Below, in pieces: positions 1-5,627 of a stretch of DNA of 15,797 nucleotides. Source of the DNA: DASUPK01 sp035456265 (GTDB taxonomy: Bacteria; Actinomycetota; Thermoleophilia; Solirubrobacterales; 70-9); assembly GCA_035456265.1 (NCBI GenBank), contig DATIDP010000064.1, positions 1 to 15,797 of the forward strand, given 5' to 3'. The notes beneath the pieces were generated by a model. It saw only the letters and a program-made list of their open reading frames with translations. It was not told the origin of the DNA and did no database searches. How positions within the stretch are numbered: the stretch's first letter is position 1; every line of letters begins with the position of its first letter. The translations under genes were made by a program, and so were the position numbers.

Positions 1-777
1 CTGGACCTCGTCGGCGGAGACCGCGCCGCCGACGAAGCCGGCGAAGCTGGCCGCCACCCGGTCGGAGAGCACCACCGGACACGTCCTGGACTCGGGCTTG
101 GTCGCTCCGAGCATCGAGCTCGCCTCCTCACCCGCCTCGGCGCCGATCTCGGCGGCGTCTAGATCGCCGGGCCCCCGGGCGACGCCGAAGCCGAGTCCCG
201 TCTGGACCTCGGAGTCCTCCGTCGCCATCGCCTGCAGGAACGAGTAGGCGACCGAGACCGCGAAGGCGCCCGAGACCCCTCGTGAGGTGGCGATCGCCGC
301 GCTCGAGTCCTCATCGACGTAGACGACCTCCTCGACGGCGGTGACGCGCTCGTCCCGATCGAGGGACGCGCGCTCGACCCGCTTGGCGAGCTCGATCACC
401 TCGGCGGTCTCGGTGGAGGCGACTCCCTCGTCCCGCAGGCCCGGGATCTCGGATGGCTCCCCGGAGGGCTCCGGCGCGGCCGAGTTCTCGTCCTCGTCAG
501 CGACTCGGGCCGCGCCCACCGCGGCTTCGGCGAGCTCCCCGAGCCCGGCGTCCGAGAGGTCCGTGCCGTAGGCATATCCGGTCCTCGACCCGATCCAGGC
601 CCGGACGCCGACGCCCCGCCCGGACGCCTCGGTGAGGCTCTCGACCTCGCCCGCGTGGACGCGGACCTCCCGGCTGCATCCTCCCTCCGCCCACCCCTCC
701 GCATCGCTGGCGCCGGCGGCGGTCGCGGCCTCGGCGGCGCGCTTCGCCAGATCCTCGAGCTCGGCGGACCGGCTCAT
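1..777 (-). CDS. tldE: TldE/PmbA-type subunit of the TldD/TldE protease (C-terminus off the left edge)
   Basis: The minus-strand frame opens with ATG at 777-775 and stays open to base 1, giving 259 residues. The start overlaps the tldD stop as ATGA, so the two are probably translationally coupled. Visible family traits are an acidic N-terminal half, a region reading GYAYGTDLSDAGL near residue 70, and a segment CPVVLSDRVAASFAGF near residue 237, where TldD carries its HExxxH metal site. That motif is absent here, as expected for the non-catalytic TldE/PmbA partner. In E. coli, TldD and TldE form a heterodimeric metalloprotease that trims microcin B17 and degrades CcdA; here the substrate is unknown. 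The C-terminal part, roughly 40 percent by family length, lies outside the window. The pairing with tldD makes the family call firm. Confidence 0.88.
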   Translation of the reverse strand, partial: MSRSAELEDLAKRAAEAATAAGASDAEGWAEGGCSREVRVHAGEVESLTEASGRGVGVRAWIGSRTGYAYGTDLSDAGLGELAEAAVGAARVADEDENSAAPEPSGEPSEIPGLRDEGVASTETAEVIELAKRVERASLDRDERVTAVEEVVYVDEDSSAAIATSRGVSGAFAVSVAYSFLQAMATEDSEVQTGLGFGVARGPGDLDAAEIGAEAGEEASSMLGATKPESRTCPVVLSDRVAASFAGFVGGAVSADEVQ

Positions 778-2174
778 ACCGCCGTCCCGCCGACGGTCAT
801 CCCCCGGATCCGGACGTGTCCCTGGCCGGTGCCGACCGGCGCCGTCTGGCCGGACTTGCCGCAGAAGCCCGTCTTCATCTCGAAGTCCGATCCCACCGCA
901 TCGATCCGCGTCAGTGCCTGCAGGCAATTGCCGATCAGGGTGGCGCCGCGGCACGGCTTGGTGACCCTGCCGCCCTCGATCAGGTAGCCCTCCGAGACGC
1001 CGAAGACGAAGTCGCCCGTCGCCGGCTCGACCTGGCCGCCCCCGAACGAGACCGCGTAGAAGCCCTTGTCGACCTCGGAGATGATCGCCTCGGGATCGAC
1101 GTCTCCGGGCTCGATGTAGGTGTTCGTCATGCGCGGGATCGGCAGGTCCCGGAAGCTCGCCCGCCGGCCGTTGCCGGTGGACTCGGTCTTGTCCCGGCGG
1201 GCACGGAGCCGGTCGTAGAGGTAGGAGTTCAGGCGTCCCTCCGTGATCACCGCGGTCTTCTGGCTCGGCGTGCCCTCGTCGTCGGTCCCCTCCGTGCCCC
1301 ACTCGTGCGGCATGGTGCCGTCGTCGAAGGCGTTCAGGAGCGGTTCGGCCACCCGCTCGCCCATCCGGCCCGCATAGACGCTCGCGCCCTTCTGCACCGC
1401 ATCCGCCTCCAGCCCGTGCCCCGTCATCTCGTGGAAGAGGACCCCGCCGAAGCCCTTTCCCACGACCACGGTCATCTCTCCGGCCGGGGCCGGGTCGGCG
1501 CCGAGCAGCGTGATCGCCTTCCGGGCGGCCTGGTCGGCGATCCTCGCCGGGTCGCCATCGAGGAGCTCGAAGCCGCGGTGCTCGCCAAGCGTCTCGAAGC
1601 CGGTCTCGACGGTCCCGTTCTTCCGCGCCACGACCTGGACGCCCAGGCGGACACGCGTCCGGTCATCGCTCGTCTGCAGGCCCTCGGAGTTGAAGATCGC
1701 CACCCGGCGGCGGCCCTCGCTGTAGCTCGCCGACGCCTGCGCCACCTCGGACCCGGCCGAACGGGCGCGCTCGTCGAGCTCGCGCAGCACCTCCGCCTTC
1801 CGCTCCGCCGGGACCGACGACGGGTCGACCTCGACCTCCTGGAGCTCCGGAGGGGCGGCGGCCCGCAGGGCGAGCGCATCGGTGGGGTTGCCGTGAAGCG
1901 CGCTCGCCAGTCCCGTCGCAGCGCGAATCAGGTCCTCCTCGGCAAGCCCGTCCACGTGGGCGAACCGGGCCACCTCGCCGTCCACCACCCTGATTCCCGC
2001 CCCGCGCTCGCTGCCCGATTGCGGGCGCTCGACCCGCGACTCGTCGATCGAGAGGCTGAACCCGCGGCGGTCCTCGCAGAAGAGCTCGGCGAAGTCGCCG
2101 CCGTGGGCGAGCGCCCGCTCCAGCACGCGGTGCGCAACGTCCGGGTCGACCAGGGACTTCACGCCGTCGCTCAC
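774..2174 (-). CDS. tldD: TldD family zinc metalloprotease
   Basis: The protein has 466 residues, normal for TldD. It contains the family metal motif HEMTGHGLEAD at residues 248-258 (HExxxH), and a C-terminal GFCGKSGQ with Cys438 in the place of the cysteine that joins the metal site in E. coli TldD. The stretch around residues 150-200 (EGRRRVAIFNSEG, ARKNGTVETG) matches the substrate-cleft half. The start is GTG at 2174, overlapping the stop of the 77-aa gene upstream as GTGA; the stop overlaps tldE as ATGA. Both catalytic and non-catalytic subunits are therefore made together. It is probably a cytoplasmic protease acting on unfolded or peptide substrates. No recognisable ribosomal peptide precursor or antitoxin gene lies next to it, so the substrate cannot be named. 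Confidence 0.93.
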   Translation of the reverse strand: MSDGVKSLVDPDVAHRVLERALAHGGDFAELFCEDRRGFSLSIDESRVERPQSGSERGAGIRVVDGEVARFAHVDGLAEEDLIRAATGLASALHGNPTDALALRAAAPPELQEVEVDPSSVPAERKAEVLRELDERARSAGSEVAQASASYSEGRRRVAIFNSEGLQTSDDRTRVRLGVQVVARKNGTVETGFETLGEHRGFELLDGDPARIADQAARKAITLLGADPAPAGEMTVVVGKGFGGVLFHEMTGHGLEADAVQKGASVYAGRMGERVAEPLLNAFDDGTMPHEWGTEGTDDEGTPSQKTAVITEGRLNSYLYDRLRARRDKTESTGNGRRASFRDLPIPRMTNTYIEPGDVDPEAIISEVDKGFYAVSFGGGQVEPATGDFVFGVSEGYLIEGGRVTKPCRGATLIGNCLQALTRIDAVGSDFEMKTGFCGKSGQTAPVGTGQGHVRIRGMTVGGTAV

Positions 2175-2404
2175 TTCCCGCTCCGCGCCCTCTTCGGGCT
2201 TGCGACGTCGACCAGCCGTGAGGCCGCCTCGAACAGGGCCTGGCCGGCCTCGGTGTCCTCGGAGAAGTCCATGCTGCGACCGGCGGGGTAGTACGTCCGG
2301 GCGAAGGGCTTGCGCAGGTGCCGCCGCCGGCGCAGGTAGGCCGCGGCCTCGTCGGCGTAGCCGGAGACCCGCTCGATGAGGACGCGATGTGGTTTGGTCG
2401 GCAT
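2171..2404 (-). CDS. Hypothetical 77-aa basic protein coupled to tldD
   Basis: I do not recognise this protein. It has 77 residues, with an arginine-rich middle (YLRRRRHLRKPFAR, about residues 23-36), a Tyr-Tyr-Pro turn, a short acidic patch (DFSEDTEAG) and a predicted helix to a basic C-terminus (SPKRARSGK). No signal peptide, membrane segment or cysteine is visible. The reading frame is supported by its joints: its ATG shares a base with the upstream stop (TGATG at 2406-2402), and its TGA overlaps the tldD GTG. Both joints are typical of genes translated as one unit. The position between a roadblock protein and a protease suggests an adaptor, regulator or substrate of TldDE, but that is inference. 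An alternative is an uncharacterised lineage-specific protein unrelated to proteolysis. Confidence 0.7.
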   Translation of the reverse strand: MPTKPHRVLIERVSGYADEAAAYLRRRRHLRKPFARTYYPAGRSMDFSEDTEAGQALFEAASRLVDVASPKRARSGK

Positions 2405-2760
2405 CAGTCCGCCCTGCCCAGGCGCTGCAGCGCGATCCGGATGTCGAAGATCATCAACGAGGCCAGGGTGAATCGCTCGGTCACGGCAACGGCGACGTAG
2501 CCGCCCTCGCGGACGCAGAACGCCTCCCCCTCGCCGGTTGCGACATGGGCATGGGCGACGGGCTCGCCACCGGCGGCGTCGGCCGCGGCGATCAGCTCCC
2601 GACCGGCCTCACCCCAGGCGTCCGGGTCGCCGCTCGCGGCGAGGACGGCCCCCTCCTCCGAGAGGATCGCGCAACCCCTGAGCTCGTTCGAGATCTCCTC
2701 CAGGTAGGAGACCGCCCGGTCCGCATCCGGAAGGCTCGGGGCGTCGACGGAGGGGGTCAT
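2404..2760 (-). CDS. Roadblock/LC7-like domain protein
   Basis: This 118-aa protein has the layout of a single roadblock/LC7 domain. An N-terminal helix (ADRAVSYLEEISNELRG) is followed by the beta hairpin CAILSEEGAVLAASG, where such proteins show a regulatory SxDG-type turn. A central helix (EAGRELIAAADAA), two strands (GEAFCVREGGYVAVAVTERF) and a last helix (ASLMIFDIRIALQRLGR) complete it. In bacteria these small domains usually dimerise and control small Ras-like GTPases or act as scaffolds; no such GTPase lies in the window. It is the first gene of the run that continues through the 77-aa gene, tldD and tldE, and its stop shares one base with the next start. The ATG at 2760 has no evident Shine-Dalgarno sequence. 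The call rests on fold-level pattern, not on a catalytic motif. Confidence 0.7.
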   Translation of the reverse strand: MTPSVDAPSLPDADRAVSYLEEISNELRGCAILSEEGAVLAASGDPDAWGEAGRELIAAADAAGGEPVAHAHVATGEGEAFCVREGGYVAVAVTERFTLASLMIFDIRIALQRLGRAD

Positions 2761-2808
2761 CGGGCACCGGCTGGCGTCGCGACGGGCACTTCGTCCAAAA
2801 TAGCGAGC

Positions 2809-2949
2809 GTGACTCTCGAGCAGGGTTCCTGGCTCTCCGTCGTCATCGTCTGCGGGATCGCCGTCGTGTTGCTGGCGGTCGGCGGCTACACCGGCTACAG
2901 CATCGTGGTGGGCGCGGTGGGCGTGGCGGCCGCCGTCAACCTGCTCTGA
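2809..2949 (+). CDS. Small hydrophobic membrane peptide (46 aa)
   Basis: A GTG at 2809 opens a 46-residue frame that is almost wholly hydrophobic after MTLEQGS. Residues 8-26 (WLSVVIVCGIAVVLLAVGG) and 30-46 (YSIVVGAVGVAAAVNLL) look like two short membrane helices separated by a GYTG turn, or one long and one partial helix. It sits 48 bp from the divergent roadblock gene, and its 3' end overlaps the 3' end of the convergent cation transporter gene by 14 bp. No Shine-Dalgarno sequence is visible; an AT-rich CCAAAATA lies just upstream, so a leaderless message is possible. I cannot assign a function. The sharp hydrophobic pattern in this frame is the main support, and chance is not excluded. Confidence 0.5.
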   Translation: MTLEQGSWLSVVIVCGIAVVLLAVGGYTGYSIVVGAVGVAAAVNLL

Positions 2950-3880
2950 ACTCGCTCGGGGACTCCGCCGGATCGCGGCGGGAGCTCTCCGGCTCGACGT
3001 GGATCAGCACCTCGGCGTTCCCGAGATCGGACTCGATCGCGTCGCGGAGCTGGTGCGCCAGCTCGTGCGCCCTCTCCAGGGTGGTGCCGCTGCGGAACTG
3101 GACGTGGAGGTCGATGTAGCGGCGCCGACCGGTCGTCCGGGCGCGGAGCTTGTGGTAGCCCACCACCTCGGGCTGATCGGCGCGGGCCCTGGCGATCGCC
3201 GCCTCGATTCGATCCATCTCCTTGGGCGGCGGAGCCTCGTCCACCAGGACCGCTGCCGAGCGGCGCAGGATCCTGATCCCGGCGACGACGATCACGGCCG
3301 CGACGGCGAGCGCCACCGCCGAATCGATCGCGTTCGCCCCGGTGATCTCGACGAGCACCAGGCCGAGCAGGACACCCAGAGAGGTGAGCGCGTCGGTGCC
3401 GAGGTGGGCCGCATCCCCGGCGAGGGCCGGTGATTCATAGCGGCGGGCCTGGCGAGCGAGGAACTGCGAGACGACGCCATTCGCCACCGCCGAGAAGCCG
3501 ATCACCGCGATGCCCACCCCCAGCTTGTCGACGGAGGCGCCCACCGCCAACCGGTGCACCGCCTCGTAGACGATCACCCCGGCGCCGACGAGGATCAGCA
3601 TCCCCTCGATCGCCGCCGCGACGTTCTCGACCTTCTCGTGGCCGTACGGATGCTCGACGTCGGCGGGCACGTCCGCCTTGCGGACGGAGACGAAGGCGAC
3701 CACCGACGCGACCAGGTCGATCGCCGAGTGGAGCGCCTCGCTCAGGATCGCCACCGAGCCCGTGATCGCGGCAGCTGCGAGCTTCAGCGCGATCAGCAGG
3801 GAGTTGGAGACGATCGAGACCGCCGCCGATCCGGGCTTCGAGAATGCCGGCTGTGCGCCGACGGAGTCCACGGTGCTCAC
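2936..3880 (-). CDS. Cation diffusion facilitator (CDF) family metal exporter
   Basis: This 314-aa protein has about six membrane segments and then a cytoplasmic domain, the usual CDF layout. Two intramembrane metal-site motifs are visible: HSAID at residues 51-55 and HLGTD at 159-163 (both HxxxD). The loop signature HPYGHEKVE lies at 77-85, and VLVDEAPP marks the start of the C-terminal domain (about 211), which contains YIDLHVQF and ends near HVEPES. It should export a divalent metal such as Zn, Fe, Mn or Co in exchange for protons. His/Asp sites are often linked to zinc, but specificity cannot be read reliably. I chose the GTG at 3880 because it overlaps the rdgB stop as GTGA and gives a family-like N-terminus. 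A longer in-frame opening to 4075 only reads through rdgB in another frame. Confidence 0.9.
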   Translation of the reverse strand: MSTVDSVGAQPAFSKPGSAAVSIVSNSLLIALKLAAAAITGSVAILSEALHSAIDLVASVVAFVSVRKADVPADVEHPYGHEKVENVAAAIEGMLILVGAGVIVYEAVHRLAVGASVDKLGVGIAVIGFSAVANGVVSQFLARQARRYESPALAGDAAHLGTDALTSLGVLLGLVLVEITGANAIDSAVALAVAAVIVVAGIRILRRSAAVLVDEAPPPKEMDRIEAAIARARADQPEVVGYHKLRARTTGRRRYIDLHVQFRSGTTLERAHELAHQLRDAIESDLGNAEVLIHVEPESSRRDPAESPSEFRAG

Positions 3881-4467
3881 GGCTTCACCTCGAGGCCGAG
3901 ATGGGTGGCGAGTCCCCTCGCGGCGCGGCCGCGATGGCTGATCGCGTTCTTCTCGTCGGGGCTCAGCTCGGCCATCGTGCGCCGGTCGCCCGGTCCCGTG
4001 TCGTCGGGGATGAATGCCGGGTCGTAGCCGAACCCGCCGGTGCCCCTCGGTTCCGTGGCGAGCGTCCCCTCGCACCGGCCCTCGAAGATCGACTCGTCCC
4101 CGCCCTCGTCCACCAGGGCGATCTCGCAGACATAGGCGACCCGCCGGTCATCCTGCCGCCCGACCTCATCGAGGAGCTTCGCCAGGTTCGCCTCGTCGGT
4201 TGCCTCCTCGCCCGCGTACCGGGCCGAGCGGACCCCGGGCTGGCCATCCAGGCCATAGGCGGCGATGCCCGAGTCGTCCGCGATCGCGGGGCGACCCGTC
4301 GCCGCGTGGGCCGCGCGCGCCTTGCCGAGGGCGTTCTCGCTGAACGTGAGCCCCCCCTCCGGAGGCAACTCGACCTCGGGCGGCAGAGGATCCAGCTCGA
4401 CCCCGGGCAGCAGCTCGCGGAGCTCCCGAATCTTGTGCTCGTTTCGCGTTGCGACGACCAGCGCCAT
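3877..4467 (-). CDS. rdgB: RdgB/HAM1 family XTP/dITP pyrophosphatase
   Basis: This 196-aa protein matches the Ham1 family from end to end. It shows the opening VVATRNEHKIREL (residues 4-16), the general-base region IADDSGI (62-68), GQPGVRSARYAG (75-86), GGFGYDP (144-150) and the closing signature MAELSPDEKNAISHRGRA (165-182). The enzyme hydrolyses ITP, dITP and XTP to monophosphates plus pyrophosphate, keeping deaminated purines out of DNA and RNA. It starts 6 bp after the rph stop, an rph-rdgB order found in many bacteria, and its stop overlaps the GTG start of the metal transporter. Its activity normally needs Mg2+. Confidence 0.95.
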   Translation of the reverse strand: MALVVATRNEHKIRELRELLPGVELDPLPPEVELPPEGGLTFSENALGKARAAHAATGRPAIADDSGIAAYGLDGQPGVRSARYAGEEATDEANLAKLLDEVGRQDDRRVAYVCEIALVDEGGDESIFEGRCEGTLATEPRGTGGFGYDPAFIPDDTGPGDRRTMAELSPDEKNAISHRGRAARGLATHLGLEVKP

Positions 4468-4473
4468 CGCCGC

Positions 4474-5211
4474 TCAGGTTGCGGGGAGGGCCCCGAGCGC
4501 CGACTCCTGGGCCTCCCGGAGCCTGGCGATGCCGCCCTCGGCGAGCGCGAGCAGCTCGTCCAGCGACGCGCGGGAGAGCGGGGTGCGCTCCGCGGTCGCC
4601 TGCACCTCGACCAGGCCGCCGTCCCCGGTCATGACGACGTTCGCGTCGACCTCGGCACCCGAGTCCTCGGCGTAGTCGAGATCGCAGAGGGCTCGCCCGC
4701 CCACCATGCCGACGCTGATCGCCGCGATCGACTGGTTCAGCGGCAGCCGCTCGAGCGTGCCCGCATCGACGAGCGACGAGAGCGCCTGCTGGAGCGCGAC
4801 GAACCCGCCGGTGATCGCGGCGCACCGCGTTCCTCCATCGGCCTGCAGCACGTCGCAGTCCACGTAGACCGAGCGCTCGCCGAGCGCCTCGAAGTCGACG
4901 ACACCGCGGAGCGATCGCCCGATCAGGCGCTGAATCTCGACCCCGCGTCCGTCCTGCCTGCCGCGGCTGATGTCCCGCGCCTTGCGGTCCCCGGTGGAGG
5001 CGGGCAGCATTGCGTACTCCGCCGTGACCCATCCTCGGCCCCGGCCCTCCATCCAGCGGGGCACCGAATCGCTCACCGATGCGGTGCAGATCACACGCGT
5101 CTCGCCCTGGGAGATCAGCGCGGAGCCGTCGGCGGTGCGGACGAAACCCGGCTCCATCGTGGTCGGGCGAACGTCGGCCGGAGCGCGGTCGTAGGTGCGG
5201 CTGGCGGTCAT
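4474..5211 (-). CDS. rph: Ribonuclease PH
   Basis: This 245-aa protein is a full-length RNase PH, the phosphate-dependent exonuclease that trims tRNA 3' ends. Family signatures are GWVTAEYAMLPAST (60-73), a RGRQDGRGVEIQRLIGRSLR segment (83-102) holding the phosphate- and RNA-binding arginines, and YVDCDVLQADGGTRCAAITG (116-135). The N-terminal seven residues (MTASRTY) are slightly different from the usual MR.DGR opening, but DRAPADVRP fits just behind it. It heads the rph-rdgB-transporter group. The 66-bp space between it and the pilin gene upstream holds a strong GC hairpin. Confidence 0.95.
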   Translation of the reverse strand: MTASRTYDRAPADVRPTTMEPGFVRTADGSALISQGETRVICTASVSDSVPRWMEGRGRGWVTAEYAMLPASTGDRKARDISRGRQDGRGVEIQRLIGRSLRGVVDFEALGERSVYVDCDVLQADGGTRCAAITGGFVALQQALSSLVDAGTLERLPLNQSIAAISVGMVGGRALCDLDYAEDSGAEVDANVVMTGDGGLVEVQATAERTPLSRASLDELLALAEGGIARLREAQESALGALPAT

Positions 5212-5229
5212 GGCGCCAGTCTCGCATGG

Positions 5230-5273
5230 CCGCCGCCGACCCGCGCCCGGGTCTCGGGCGCGGATCGCGGCGG
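5230..5273 (-). terminator. GC-rich hairpin between the pilin gene and rph (possible terminator)
   Basis: An inner perfect 9-bp stem (CCGCGCCCG at 5241-5249 with CGGGCGCGG at 5255-5263, 5-nt loop) is extended by an outer stem, CCGCCGCCGA at 5230-5239 against TCGCGGCGG at 5265-5273, with one bulged base. It fills most of the space between the pilin stop and the rph start. There is no U-tract, so it could instead be an attenuator or mRNA-stability element. Confidence 0.4.
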
Positions 5274-5277
5274 TTGG

Positions 5278-5520
5278 CTACTTGAACTTGACCTGGCCGA
5301 CCGCCTCGCGGATCTTGTCCACGATCGTCTGGGCCAGCTCCAGGCCCTGCTTGCCCTGGAAGCCCTTCATCGCGGCGACCATGCCCACCATCAGGAGGGC
5401 GACCAGCAGGATCAGGCCGACGTACTCGACCGTTCCCTGGCCGCGGCGGGGCGGCCCGGCGACCAGCCGGCCGCTCGCCGACTGTGCGGCGAGCAGGAGT
5501 CGGGCGGCGAGTTCTGCCAT
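5278..5520 (-). CDS. Flp/type IVb-like pilin precursor
   Basis: This 80-aa protein carries a class III (prepilin-peptidase) signal. A positively charged leader ends PPRRG, then comes QGTVEYVGLILLVALLMVG, so cleavage would fall at Gly27/Gln28 with Glu at +5 and Tyr at +6, the hallmark of Flp pilins. The mature part would be about 53 residues: one membrane helix (about 34-52) and an amphipathic tail rich in Lys. A very good Shine-Dalgarno (GAGGAGG, 12-6 bases upstream of the ATG at 5520) supports the start. Flp pilins form tight-adherence or similar fibres, or act as pseudopilins, at the membrane. No Tad ATPase, secretin or prepilin peptidase lies here, so the assembly machine must be elsewhere. 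The leader of 27 residues is somewhat long. Confidence 0.8.
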   Translation of the reverse strand: MAELAARLLLAAQSASGRLVAGPPRRGQGTVEYVGLILLVALLMVGMVAAMKGFQGKQGLELAQTIVDKIREAVGQVKFK

Positions 5521-5627
5521 GCAAACCTCCTCGTCTCGTTTCGAGCCAGGCTGGCCGCAGGCGCGGCGCGAGAGCTGAGCCGCGTGTGGCGAAAGACGAT
5601 CCGGTCAGCCAATAAAGTCGCCGACGG
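5521..5627. promoter_or_regulatory. Divergent intergenic region with a possible promoter for the coiled-coil gene
   Basis: This 107-bp space must hold promoters for both the pilin gene (minus) and the coiled-coil gene (plus). On the plus strand TAAAGT at 5613-5618 fits a TANNNT -10 element only 9 bases before the ATG at 5628, which also lacks a Shine-Dalgarno; that would give an almost leaderless message. No convincing -35 is seen. The minus side has a clear ribosome site but no clear -10. Confidence 0.35.

Noticed and set aside
816..2291. A 491-codon open frame on the plus strand opposite tldD
   Set aside because: It mirrors tldD codon structure at high GC and shows only Arg/Leu/Asp-rich repetitive sequence with no domain; tldD has clear motifs.
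3881..4075. N-terminal extension of the metal exporter
   Set aside because: It is read in another frame through rdgB and is Arg/His/Pro-rich without family similarity; the GTG at 3880 fits better.
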